Origin: Winogradskyella sp.
Lineage (GTDB): Bacteria; Bacteroidota; Bacteroidia; Flavobacteriales; Flavobacteriaceae
Direction: 5' to 3'
NCBI GenBank assembly: GCA_002722255.1
Contig: PBLD01000001.1
Coordinates: 776,261-840,260 of the forward strand
DNA: 64,000 bases
In this document: positions 1-8,385 of the stretch, piece by piece
How positions within the stretch are numbered: position 1 is the stretch's first letter
Layout of the letters: every line of letters starts with the position of its first letter
Made by a program: the position numbers and the translations under genes
The notes under the pieces: generated by a model
The model's database searches: none
What the model saw: the letters and a program-made list of their open reading frames with translations, nothing else
Told to the model about the DNA's origin: nothing

Positions 1-1893
1 AATGTTCTTGTAACACCAGTCGAAGCTATGGCAGACTTGTCTTTAGAGAAAACGGTGGTTGATGATGATTTAATGCCATTAGTTGGTGAAGAGATCACTT
101 TCCAGATTACTGTGAGTAATGCTGGTCCTGATGCGGCTACTGGAGTTGAAGTGGTAGATCTATTGCCATCTGGATTTGATTTTATCTTATTCAGTGCAAC
201 GTCTGGTACTTATGATGAAACAACAGGACTTTGGACAGTTGGTACAATTGAAAGTGGCGAAACGCAGACCTTATTTGTTGATGTAATCGTCAATGAGCCA
301 ACAGGTGCAGCAAATGAATACTTGAATATTGCAGAAGTAACAGCAAGTAATGTTATTGATCCTAATAGTACACCTAACAATGACGATGGTGACCAGAGTG
401 AAAATGACGAAGACAATGTACTAGTAGTTCCAGTTGAAGCAATGGCCGACTTATCACTATCTAAAACTGTAGTTGATAATGATATTATGCCTAATGTAGG
501 CGATGAAATCACTTTCCAAATTACGGTGAGTAATGCTGGTCCTGATGCGGCTACTGGAGTAGAAGTAGTAGATTTACTTCCACCTGGATTTGACTTTATA
601 TTATTCAGTGCTACTTCGGGAACCTATAATGAGGTTACTGGATTATGGACCGTTGGTGATATTGAGAGTGGTGAATCCCAATCGTTGTTCATCGACGTTA
701 TCATCAATGAGCCAACTGGAGCAGATGGAGAATACTTTAATACTGCTCAAGTTACTGCTAGCGATGTTATTGATCCGAATAGTGATCCTAACAATGACGA
801 TGGTGACCAAAGTGAGGATGATGAAGATGGTATTTTAGTAATGACAGAGACTGCGGATTTAAGCTTAAACAAATCTGTAAGTAATGTAAATGCTAATGTT
901 GGTGAGGTAGTAACCTTTACACTTCTGATTAATAATGTTGGTACAGATACTGCAACAGGTGTTGCTGTAGAGGATATCTTACCGATTGGATATAGTAACA
1001 TCACCAATATAAGTAATGGTGGTATCCTAACAGGTAATATCATAGAGTGGATAAACTTAACAGTACCGTTAAGTGGCTTAACGTTAACTTATGAAGCTAC
1101 TGTAAATATCCCAACCCTTGAGGATGGCGAGTATGAGAATACTGCCGAAATCACTGCGAGTGACCAGTTTGATCCTAATAGTGATCCAGATAATGACGAT
1201 GGTGATCAAAGTGAAGACGATGAAGATAATGCCTCGATCAACACGCCAACAACTGATGTTGCTGTTGATAAGTCGGTTGACATAGAAAATCCTGGTATTG
1301 GAGATACTGTAGTATTTACAATAACTGCTTCGAATCAGGGTAACATAGCGGCCACTTCGGTTGAGATATTAGATTTATTACCATCTGGATATGAATTTGT
1401 GTCCTTTACAAGCACAGCAGGGACCTACGATAGTATATCAGGGCTTTGGACTATACCAATGATTGCACCAGGGACCACAGAGACTCTTGAAATTAGTGTT
1501 GTTGTTGTAGATATAGATGATTATGTTAATACAGCTAGTTTAGAGTATTTAGATCAGATAGATGATAATGGTAATAACGATGAGTCTAACGCGACTATTG
1601 AGCCTATTTGTTTGGTTATATACAGTGAATTTTCACCAAATGGGAATGGTTTAAATGAAACGTTTACTATAGATTGTATTGAAACTTTCCCAAATAATAC
1701 TTTAGAAATTTACAATAGATGGGGTAACCTAGTCTATAGTAAGGAAGGTTATGATAATACATTTGACGGAACATCTAATGGTAGGTCTGTATTTAATAAA
1801 AACGAAAAATTACCTGTAGGTACATATTATTATATACTTGATTTAGGTGATGGTACACCAAGATATTCTGGGTGGTTATACCTAATGCGATAA
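1..1893 (+). CDS. DUF11-repeat surface adhesin with type B T9SS C-terminal domain (5' partial)
   Basis: The reading frame is open from base 1, so the N-terminus and signal peptide lie outside the window. Four DUF11-type beta-sandwich repeats are visible (about 28-441, 442-852, 853-1248, 1249-1608). The first two are nearly identical, with NAGPDAATGVEVVDLLP in both. The first three end in an acidic DPNS-DDGDQSE-DDED stretch that looks calcium-binding. The last 90 residues carry the gliding-motility-associated (CHU_C, type B) sorting domain, with SPNGNGLNETF and IYNRWGNLVY. Proteins of this type are exported by the type IX secretion system and act at the cell surface as adhesins. The PorP/SprF and PorE-like genes directly downstream match the sprB-sprF type of arrangement. 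The adhesive role is inferred; the secretion domain is clear. Confidence 0.9.
   Translation, partial: NVLVTPVEAMADLSLEKTVVDDDLMPLVGEEITFQITVSNAGPDAATGVEVVDLLPSGFDFILFSATSGTYDETTGLWTVGTIESGETQTLFVDVIVNEPTGAANEYLNIAEVTASNVIDPNSTPNNDDGDQSENDEDNVLVVPVEAMADLSLSKTVVDNDIMPNVGDEITFQITVSNAGPDAATGVEVVDLLPPGFDFILFSATSGTYNEVTGLWTVGDIESGESQSLFIDVIINEPTGADGEYFNTAQVTASDVIDPNSDPNNDDGDQSEDDEDGILVMTETADLSLNKSVSNVNANVGEVVTFTLLINNVGTDTATGVAVEDILPIGYSNITNISNGGILTGNIIEWINLTVPLSGLTLTYEATVNIPTLEDGEYENTAEITASDQFDPNSDPDNDDGDQSEDDEDNASINTPTTDVAVDKSVDIENPGIGDTVVFTITASNQGNIAATSVEILDLLPSGYEFVSFTSTAGTYDSISGLWTIPMIAPGTTETLEISVVVVDIDDYVNTASLEYLDQIDDNGNNDESNATIEPICLVIYSEFSPNGNGLNETFTIDCIETFPNNTLEIYNRWGNLVYSKEGYDNTFDGTSNGRSVFNKNEKLPVGTYYYILDLGDGTPRYSGWLYLMR
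28..852 (+). repeat. Two tandem near-identical DUF11 units, about 410 bp each
   Basis: Units 28-441 and 442-about 852 encode the same 138-residue module with few substitutions; many differences between them are synonymous. Units 3 and 4 (to about 1608) are much more diverged. Recent duplication within the gene, or recombination between units, would explain the pattern, and copy number may vary between strains. Confidence 0.85.
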
Positions 1894-1942
1894 TACAATG
1901 AACATAAATAAGATTATATACCTCAAACATAAAAATGATAAG

Positions 1943-2860
1943 ATGAAATATAAAATTCAAATAGTAATTGGTATTATACTCACGCTATTAAGTTATGACG
2001 GTAGTGCACAGCAAGATCCTCAGTATACACAGTATATGTATAATACAATGAATGTTAATCCTGCATATACTGGTTCAAGAGGTCATCTTGCAGTAACAGG
2101 TTATCATAGGACACAATGGGTTGGATTGGATGGTGCTCCCACAACACAAGCACTGACAATAGAGTCACCAGTAGGTAAAAATGTTGGGCTTGGTTTATCT
2201 TTTGTAAATGATAGACTTGGACCATCAGACGAGTTCTATTTTGATGCTAATTTCTCCTATACTTTAAAATTGAACAATGGTCGTAGATTGTCTTTTGGGC
2301 TTAAAGGTGGTGGTAGAATGCTAAATATAGATTGGTCACGAGGGACGTTTCAGAGCAGCGAGGATGTGTTTCAAAATAATATTAGAAACAAATTCTTACC
2401 GACCGTAGGAGCTGGTATTTATCTGCATGGAGACAAAAGCTATATTGGATTTTCAGTGCCAAACTTTTTAACTAACGAACACTATGATGAAGTACAAAAT
2501 TCTGTAGCAGCAGAGCGTTTACATTTTCATCTTATAGGTGGTAAAGTTTGGGATTTGAGTGAAAACACACAGTTTATGCCTGCTGTTTTAGGAAAGTTTG
2601 TGGTAGGTGCGCCTGTAATAGTAGACTTATCCGCAAACTTTATGTTTGATGAATCACTTAGGTTAGGTGTAGCTTACAGGTGGGACGATTCTGTAAGTGG
2701 ATTAATAGGCTTACAAATAAGCCCTAAATTATTAATATCATATTCTTATGATTACACCACAACACCATTGCAAGATTTTAATTCTGGTACGCACGATATC
2801 ATGCTTCGCTTTGAGTTGAGATCTAAAGAAAGAAAATTAAAATCACCTCGCTTCTTCTAA
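1943..2860 (+). CDS. PorP/SprF family type IX secretion system membrane protein
   Basis: This is an outer-membrane beta-barrel of the PorP/SprF family. It has an N-terminal signal peptide ending in GSAQ, then the family hallmark QDPQYTQYMYN and NPAYTGSRG, and glycine/aromatic strands to the end. SprF-like proteins are needed for secretion and surface attachment of type B-domain adhesins, so this protein very probably serves the adhesin encoded directly upstream. An earlier ATG at 1898 would add 15 charged residues before the signal peptide. The ATG at 1943 gives a normal short n-region and is preferred. The gene lies about 50 bp after the adhesin and 13 bp before the OmpA-like gene, so the three are probably co-transcribed. 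Confidence 0.9.
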   Translation: MKYKIQIVIGIILTLLSYDGSAQQDPQYTQYMYNTMNVNPAYTGSRGHLAVTGYHRTQWVGLDGAPTTQALTIESPVGKNVGLGLSFVNDRLGPSDEFYFDANFSYTLKLNNGRRLSFGLKGGGRMLNIDWSRGTFQSSEDVFQNNIRNKFLPTVGAGIYLHGDKSYIGFSVPNFLTNEHYDEVQNSVAAERLHFHLIGGKVWDLSENTQFMPAVLGKFVVGAPVIVDLSANFMFDESLRLGVAYRWDDSVSGLIGLQISPKLLISYSYDYTTTPLQDFNSGTHDIMLRFELRSKERKLKSPRFF

Positions 2861-2873
2861 AAATCTAGATAAA

Positions 2874-4880
2874 ATGAAAAACATTACTACAATAATATTA
2901 CTCTTGTTAGTTGGTCTTTCTTATGGACAGACTGATAATTATACAAAAGCCGATAAGTTGTTTGATAGACTATGGTACAAAGAAGCTGCCCAACTTTACG
3001 AAAGAGAGTTAAAGAAAGAGAAAAACTATAGTGCAGATCTTTTAAAGAAAGCTGGGGATGCTTATTTCTTTAATACAGATATGAAAAACGCAAACAAATG
3101 GTATGATGCCTTAATTTCTGATTTTGGAGATGAGATTGAGCCAGAATATTTTTTTAGATATGCACATAGTTTACAAGGTATAGGAGAATATAGACAAGCT
3201 AAACGTTGGATGAAAGAATTTTCAAAAAGAACGAAAGCCGATGATAACAGAGCTAAACATTTTGATCAGATTAATGAGACGATAGAAGATGTTCTTAACA
3301 TAGAAGGGGAATTCACCTTAAAGAATGTAAAAGTTAATACGAAGTATTCAGATTTTGGAGTCATGTATTATAAAGACCAACTTGTATATTCTTCTGCTGT
3401 AGATTCATCTAATTTTCATACAAGAATTTACCATTGGAATGAGCAACCTTTTTTAAATATGTATTTAGGAAAATTAAATACTTCAGAATCAGATGTTTCT
3501 AAAATCAAAGAATTTTCAGATAAATTAAATACAAAATATCACGAGGCAACACTAGCATTTTCTCCAGACTATAAAATGGTGTATTTCACAAGAAACAATT
3601 ATAATGGAGATCTTGGAAGAGATGAAGATGGTACAAACCACCTTAAATTGTATAGTGCAGAAATTCGAAAAGATGAAAAGAAAAATGATAGTACTTATAA
3701 TTGGTATAATATAAAAGAATTGCCTTTTAATAGTGAAGATTATTCTGTAGGCCATCCTACGATTAGTGAAGATGGTAAGAAGTTATACTTTGTTTCAGAC
3801 ATGCCAGGTTCTGTTGGTGCAACAGATATTTTTGTAGTAGATATACTAAAGTACAAAGAAGGAGAAACTAAAGATTCAACAGGCTATTCTATACCTCGAA
3901 ACTTAGGAGCTACTATAAATACACCAGGACGCGAAATGTTTCCTTACATAACCGGTAATGAATTATACTTTGCCTCAGATGGTCATTTAGGACTAGGTGG
4001 ATTAGACGTGTTTCATAGTAGAAAAGAAGACGACATGTTTACTAATCCTATAAACCTAGGAGCACCACTTAATAGTAAATTAGATGACTTTAACTTTATA
4101 ATAAAAGAAGAATTAAACACTGGATTTGTATGTTCTAACCGTGAAGGAGGTAAGGGAGATGATGATATTTATTCTTTTGTGCGAATTCCAAATCCGCAAA
4201 GACTTGCAGAGCAGAATTGTGAGCAAAAAGTGAGAGGGTTTGTTTCTAATAGTGTAACAGGAGAACGTATCTCAAATGTAGAGGTGAAGCTTTTTGATAA
4301 AAACAATGTTGAGATAGAGTCTACTACTACAGATATAAATGGTGCATATAAGTTTAATACTGTGGTAAATTGCGACATGCCTTTTAAAGTTGCCTGTTCT
4401 AAGACTGGTTATAAACCACGGGATAAAGATTTTAAAACACTTAATGAAAATGGTGAAACAGTTGTGGCACTTGGTTTAGATACGCTTAATGAATTAATTG
4501 TAGAAGAAGGCGGAAAGCTTAAGATTAAAATAGGGATTATTTATTTTGATTTAGATAAATCATATATCCGTAAAAACGATGCTGCTATAGAACTAAACAA
4601 GATTGTTCTTCTGATGAATGAGTATCCTAATATGGTTATACAAATAGAATCCCACACCGATGCCAGAAACACAGATAGCTACAATATGGAGTTGTCTGAT
4701 CGTAGAGCAAAATCTACAAGAGATTATATTATAAGTCAAGGCATTGCAGCGGATAGAATAGAAAGTGCAAAAGGATTTGGAGAAAGTCAGTTGATCAACC
4801 GTTGTTCTAATGGTGTACCGTGTACAGAAGCAGAGCATCAAATGAACAGACGTAGTGAATTTATAATCGTAAAAATGTAA
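2874..4880 (+). CDS. PorE-like OmpA family protein (TPR, PD40 propeller, CRD, OmpA)
   Basis: The 668-residue protein has the domain order known from PorE of the type IX secretion system. A signal peptide (cleaved near SYGQ) is followed by a TPR-like helical region (about 25-140), then PD40/WD40-like propeller blades (about 150-430; TLAFSPDYKMVYFTRN, GKKLYFVSD, ELYFASDGH). A carboxypeptidase-regulatory-like beta-sandwich follows (about 450-540; VRGFVSNSVTGERISNVEV), and an OmpA peptidoglycan-binding domain closes the protein (about 550-668; FDLDKSYI, HTDARNTDSYNMELSDRRA). It probably links the secretion machinery or the adhesin's outer-membrane partner to peptidoglycan. It is the last gene of the adhesin-SprF-OmpA cluster. 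A bidirectional terminator follows at about 4972. Confidence 0.88.
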   Translation: MKNITTIILLLLVGLSYGQTDNYTKADKLFDRLWYKEAAQLYERELKKEKNYSADLLKKAGDAYFFNTDMKNANKWYDALISDFGDEIEPEYFFRYAHSLQGIGEYRQAKRWMKEFSKRTKADDNRAKHFDQINETIEDVLNIEGEFTLKNVKVNTKYSDFGVMYYKDQLVYSSAVDSSNFHTRIYHWNEQPFLNMYLGKLNTSESDVSKIKEFSDKLNTKYHEATLAFSPDYKMVYFTRNNYNGDLGRDEDGTNHLKLYSAEIRKDEKKNDSTYNWYNIKELPFNSEDYSVGHPTISEDGKKLYFVSDMPGSVGATDIFVVDILKYKEGETKDSTGYSIPRNLGATINTPGREMFPYITGNELYFASDGHLGLGGLDVFHSRKEDDMFTNPINLGAPLNSKLDDFNFIIKEELNTGFVCSNREGGKGDDDIYSFVRIPNPQRLAEQNCEQKVRGFVSNSVTGERISNVEVKLFDKNNVEIESTTTDINGAYKFNTVVNCDMPFKVACSKTGYKPRDKDFKTLNENGETVVALGLDTLNELIVEEGGKLKIKIGIIYFDLDKSYIRKNDAAIELNKIVLLMNEYPNMVIQIESHTDARNTDSYNMELSDRRAKSTRDYIISQGIAADRIESAKGFGESQLINRCSNGVPCTEAEHQMNRRSEFIIVKM

Positions 4881-4971
4881 TTACTACAAATTAAATGCTA
4901 AAGAGTTGTAGTTAAGATTTAATTCGGTCAGATTTTAAACTAATAAGAATTATTAGCAGTTAAACTACAAG

Positions 4972-5004
4972 AAAAATAAGCGAACTTTTAGTTCGCTTAT
5001 TTTT
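4972..5004. terminator. Bidirectional rho-independent terminator
   Basis: A perfect 14-bp inverted repeat (AAAAATAAGCGAAC, loop TTTTA, GTTCGCTTATTTTT) has A and T tracts on both sides. It lies between the convergent OmpA-like gene and the histidine kinase gene. The kinase's stop codon (4997-4999) lies inside the right arm. Confidence 0.85.
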
Positions 5005-6508
5005 TTAGGTATTTATAAAGTTTATCTAGAATATCCTCTTTGTTAAAAGGCTTAGCAATAACATCTTTTATGCCTGCCTCTTTAAAACGTTTTATATCTT
5101 CTTTAAATACTTCTGTACTCAATGCTAATACAGGGATTCTTTTAAATTGCCTAGGAAGTGATTTAATATTTTTGGTGATAGTTTCAGCAGAAAATTTTTG
5201 AATGGTATTAGATACAATAATTAAATCTGGTTTTATATTTTTTACATATTCAACGACATCTTCTCCATTAGATACAATATTTAAAAAAAAATTGCCATCG
5301 GAAGATAAAATTTTGAGAATTGAAAGCTGTATTAGCTCAGAATCTTCAATAAGTAATATCGCTTTTTTTTCTGTTAGTTTGGGGTATTCTTTTGTTTTAG
5401 ATACAGTGAGTTTTTTTTGAGTTGAAATCTTAAGACTAAGATTACAAACAAATTTTGAACCTTTGTCTATTTCACTATCCACTGAGATTCTACCTCCCAT
5501 CTGCTCAGATAAATGTTTAACTATAGATAGACCCAAACCAAAATTTCTATCACTTAGGTTGCTAAGGCTATTAAATCTGTCAAAAATAACTTCGTGGTAT
5601 TTTTTATCTATGCCTATTCCAGTATCAATAACTTCTATGTTAATGTTAACTTTTTGTGCTCTTGTAAAGTTTTTATAGATATTGAGGTTAATCTCTCCAC
5701 TAGAAGTATAACTTAACGCATTACGCAATAGATTACCTAATATCTGTTCTATTCTGTAAGGATCTGCATATATAAATTCTGGTATTTCAGGGTCTACATA
5801 ATGTAGAAACTCAATTTGCTTTCTGTTACATAGAATTCTAAAGTTACTTTTTATCTCTTCGATAAACTCTCTAAAATTGAAGGTGTGCTCTCTAAGGACT
5901 AATTTTCCAGATTCTATCTTAGAAAGTTCTAGCATATCATCAACTCTATTTTTTAAACTTCTTGAAGCTGATGAAATAATATCTATATAATTTTTTTGCT
6001 CTGAGGTGAGATCAGTTTCGCTCAATATTTCACTAAAAACCGTTGTCATTGTAATTGGATTACGCAACTGATGACTAAAATTGGATAAAAATTTTGTTTT
6101 AAATGCTTCTTTTTCTTTAATATGTTTATTACTTAATTCTAAGTATTGAGAATTTATTATAAATTCATTTCTTATTTGTGCTGCACGTTGGTATTCATTA
6201 TAGTGATCTGTTAGATTTTCTAGTGTTATATAACCATATCCAGATTTATACGACGTATCTAATTTAATATCTAGGATAAATGCTGTTTCGGATGTTTCTA
6301 TATTTATACACGAGAATTCAAAAGTTTCGTTTTCTAATGAAAAAAGGTCTTCAAGCGATTCAAAAAAAGGATGCGCTTCTTGAATGGATGTAATACCTTT
6401 ACAAGCAATAATAGTTTGATTATCGTACTCTATAATTTTGCCAGAAGAATTAACTAAGATGTACTGAAGATTCTTTTTTGAATGATCGTTTTTATAAGCT
6501 GAAAGCAT
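4997..6508 (-). CDS. Hybrid histidine kinase with degenerate receiver domain
   Basis: The protein is soluble (503 residues, no membrane segment). An N-terminal PAS-like sensor (about 10-110) is followed by HisKA with the phospho-acceptor His146 in FSHQLRNPI, and then an HATPase domain with N-box (259-263), DTGIGI (295-300) and GLGLSIVKHL. The C-terminal receiver (about 382-503) keeps the acid pair Glu388/Asp389, Thr465 and Lys486. The phospho-acceptor Asp is replaced by Ser433, in PDLIIVSNT where PDLIIMD is usual. The receiver is therefore probably not phosphorylated and may serve as a docking or allosteric module. It is the last gene of a four-gene operon, 12 bp after the Ras-like GTPase gene, which suggests a link between the GTPase and phosphorelay signalling (inference). 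Confidence 0.88.
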   Translation of the reverse strand: MLSAYKNDHSKKNLQYILVNSSGKIIEYDNQTIIACKGITSIQEAHPFFESLEDLFSLENETFEFSCINIETSETAFILDIKLDTSYKSGYGYITLENLTDHYNEYQRAAQIRNEFIINSQYLELSNKHIKEKEAFKTKFLSNFSHQLRNPITMTTVFSEILSETDLTSEQKNYIDIISSASRSLKNRVDDMLELSKIESGKLVLREHTFNFREFIEEIKSNFRILCNRKQIEFLHYVDPEIPEFIYADPYRIEQILGNLLRNALSYTSSGEINLNIYKNFTRAQKVNINIEVIDTGIGIDKKYHEVIFDRFNSLSNLSDRNFGLGLSIVKHLSEQMGGRISVDSEIDKGSKFVCNLSLKISTQKKLTVSKTKEYPKLTEKKAILLIEDSELIQLSILKILSSDGNFFLNIVSNGEDVVEYVKNIKPDLIIVSNTIQKFSAETITKNIKSLPRQFKRIPVLALSTEVFKEDIKRFKEAGIKDVIAKPFNKEDILDKLYKYLKK

Positions 6509-6520
6509 GTTTTGTACTTT

Positions 6521-7009
6521 TTATACCAGTTCTTTTGCTAATTTAGAGAAAAGAGTATCAACTCTACTTCCTGATTTGGCACTTGTAAAAAAATCGACAT
6601 AACGTTCAAAAACATCTGCATACTGCACTAATTGAGGCTTTAAAACTAAGTCGCGCTTATTTCCAACAACTTTTATAGGGATATTTTGAAACGTTTCTTC
6701 TAAATAATTAATATCGTTTGCTAAATTTTCAAAAGTAGCAGGTCGTGATAAATCAAATGCATAGATAATACCGCTAACTCCCATCATATAAGAAGCTCTC
6801 ATGGCTCTAATATCATCTTGCCCTTCGAGGTCCCAAATTATTAATGCTATTGAGGTGCCATCTTCTAGTATTACAGTTTTTTTAGAAATATGTACACCAA
6901 TGGTAGCCTTATAATCTTCAGAAAAGGTACCTTCAACAAAACGTCTTATCAATGAAGATTTTCCTACACCGAAGTGACCAGCCAAAACAATTTTTTTTGT
7001 TAATGACAT
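6521..7009 (-). CDS. Ras-like (Rab/Roc-type) small GTPase
   Basis: The 162-residue protein is a complete small GTPase domain. It has P-loop G1 GHFGVGKS (11-18), G2 Thr36, G3 WDLEGQ (59-64, keeping the catalytic Gln64), G4 NKRD (117-120) and G5 SAK (143-145). It has no membrane anchor or lipidation signal. The residue matching Ras Gly12 is Phe13, which in Ras-type enzymes would be expected to hinder an arginine finger. It belongs among the prokaryotic Ras-superfamily proteins, several of which (such as MglA) control polarity and motility. Its start codon lies one base after the stop of the roadblock-like gene, so the two are translationally linked and probably interact. The substrate is GTP; the cellular output is unknown. 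Confidence 0.9.
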   Translation of the reverse strand: MSLTKKIVLAGHFGVGKSSLIRRFVEGTFSEDYKATIGVHISKKTVILEDGTSIALIIWDLEGQDDIRAMRASYMMGVSGIIYAFDLSRPATFENLANDINYLEETFQNIPIKVVGNKRDLVLKPQLVQYADVFERYVDFFTSAKSGSRVDTLFSKLAKELV

Positions 7010-7010
7010 A

Positions 7011-7814
7011 TTAAAAAAGATGCTTTAGTTTGTTGGATACTAATGTTTTATCGTTAAGTATATTTTGGTTTAGTTGTAATTGTACAAAGTCATATAAACG
7101 ATCTTCTAATTTGTCTCTAAATAAAATATTGTATGCGCCAGAAATTGCAGCAGCAATATAAAATGAAGAGAAATTTTGAATATGTATGTGGTAATGATCA
7201 TATTCTATATATGTTAAATCCTGATTTTCTTTTTTAAAAGCATCTTGAGCGAAACTTTTAATAGCTGTTAGCATACCTGCAACCATATCCTCGTCTGTCA
7301 TTTTTTCTTTCGAATATTCTCCAAGAACTAAACCAGAGCCTTTTTCAATAACAATGACTTGCTCTATTTTAGGACTTAGTTGGTTCTTAAGTATATGATC
7401 GGCAGAGCTTACGCCTTTAATATTCGATTTTTTTCTTTGAAAAAATCTTTTGAAAGAAAAGGTCTTATTAAATTGCTCATTTACACGTTCAGATAATAAC
7501 TTTATTTCGTGCTGCACATAGCGTTTTATCATTTTTCCCATAATTGGAAATAAAGCTTCAACCACAGCGTCTTGGGAATTTTTGATTTCTTCTTTTAGGG
7601 CTTCGGTAATGGTTGGACCTAGATTTTCAGGTATATCTTTAACAAAGGCTTTTAATTTTGAATCTATAATAGGGTCAACCTTTTCTGAGAGTTTACCTTG
7701 TTGATTAATTATAGATTCTAAATGTGAAAGTTTTTCTTCGATAGAAGACGCAAATTCTCTTTCATCTGTAAGAAGAATATCTTTGATGATGTTTAATTTT
7801 TCGTCTTGATTCAT
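7011..7814 (-). CDS. Roadblock/longin-like regulatory protein of the GTPase operon
   Basis: The 267-residue protein has a helical N-terminal half (about 1-120) that contains DAVVEALFPIMGKMIKRYV. A basic linker (120-133) follows, and then an alpha/beta domain (about 148-240) with strands EQVIVIEKGSGLVLGEYS and IEYDHYHIHIQNF around a long helix starting at DEDMVAGMLTAI. This strand-helix-strand pattern resembles roadblock/LC7 or longin-type folds, which are common partners of small GTPases such as MglB with MglA. The ALFPIMG and IEKGSGL-type segments are also known from larger OmpA-family proteins of other phyla, from memory, so automated labels of OmpA may appear although no OmpA domain is present here. 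It lies between the coiled-coil gene and the GTPase gene. The fold assignment is inference. Confidence 0.6.
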   Translation of the reverse strand: MNQDEKLNIIKDILLTDEREFASSIEEKLSHLESIINQQGKLSEKVDPIIDSKLKAFVKDIPENLGPTITEALKEEIKNSQDAVVEALFPIMGKMIKRYVQHEIKLLSERVNEQFNKTFSFKRFFQRKKSNIKGVSSADHILKNQLSPKIEQVIVIEKGSGLVLGEYSKEKMTDEDMVAGMLTAIKSFAQDAFKKENQDLTYIEYDHYHIHIQNFSSFYIAAAISGAYNILFRDKLEDRLYDFVQLQLNQNILNDKTLVSNKLKHLF

Positions 7815-7827
7815 TAGAATACTATAA

Positions 7828-8184
7828 TTATTCTTTTAGCTTTTCGCTAAGATTCATAAATAAATCTGAAAGCATATTTCGACTTACTTTTTTGTCGTCT
7901 AGTTTCTCCAATTTAGAATTTATAGTGTCTTCTAAATCTGTTATTCTAATGTTTAGATCTGTGTCTAATGAATCCAAACTTTTAGATAATTCTGACTTTA
8001 CATCGTCAATTAAGTTTTCTAACTCAGCTTTTTTATCTAAAATATCTTTCTTAATCTTAAAAAATTCAGAATCATAAGCCTGAATGTTTTCTCCAAAGAT
8101 AAGCTCCTTAATAGCGTCGATTTTGGAGTTTGTGTCCTTGTCGCTTCCATTTAGATTAGCAATCTGTTTTTCTTGTTTTGCCAT
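7828..8184 (-). CDS. Small coiled-coil protein, first gene of the GTPase operon
   Basis: The 118-residue protein is highly charged and almost wholly predicted coiled coil. Heptad-like spacing is seen in DIRITDLEDTINSKLEKLDDKK-type stretches (about residues 45-105). It has no signal peptide, membrane segment or recognisable domain. It lies 13 bp upstream of the roadblock-like gene on the same strand, and a good promoter element (TACCTTTG) lies 25 bp upstream of its start, so it opens the operon. It may act as an oligomerisation or scaffold subunit for the GTPase system. That role is inferred only from position and composition. Confidence 0.7.
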   Translation of the reverse strand: MAKQEKQIANLNGSDKDTNSKIDAIKELIFGENIQAYDSEFFKIKKDILDKKAELENLIDDVKSELSKSLDSLDTDLNIRITDLEDTINSKLEKLDDKKVSRNMLSDLFMNLSEKLKE

Positions 8185-8209
8185 TTTAAGGGGTTTACCA
8201 AAATTTAGT

Positions 8210-8217
8210 CAAAGGTA
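8210..8217 (-). promoter_or_regulatory. -7 promoter element of the GTPase operon
   Basis: The minus strand reads TACCTTTG, a perfect match to the Bacteroidota -7 consensus TANNTTTG, 25 bp upstream of the first start codon (8184). No good -33 TTG lies at the usual distance. Confidence 0.6.
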
Positions 8218-8349
8218 ATGAAAGTTAAATAGAAAAACATTAGGAGGCAAGATTTGTTACCAATATTAAAGGTGTAATAGAGACTAGAGCGTTTTGTTTT
8301 ATCAATAATTCCACAAGAATCGTTACAGTTATTTTATGAATATTAATTG

Positions 8350-8357
8350 TAACTTTG
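8350..8357 (+). promoter_or_regulatory. -7 promoter element upstream of HupE/UreJ gene
   Basis: TAACTTTG matches TANNTTTG and lies 28 bp upstream of the ATG at 8386. The -33 region is weak. Confidence 0.55.
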
Positions 8358-8385
8358 GCTAACCCAAATTAATTAAATTTAAAGT

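Noticed and set aside
590-838. Open frames in other phases inside the DUF11 repeats
   Set aside because: They follow the repeat periodicity of the real gene and encode low-complexity sequence.
28-1608. CRISPR-like or VNTR array in the first gene
   Set aside because: The repeats are long protein-domain repeats of about 410 bp in one reading frame, without spacers.
1898-1942. Upstream start of the PorP/SprF gene
   Set aside because: It would put 15 charged residues in front of an otherwise normal signal peptide.
7011-7814. OmpA family assignment for the roadblock-like protein
   Set aside because: No signal peptide and no OmpA_C peptidoglycan-binding motif; similarity is to the non-OmpA part of some larger proteins.
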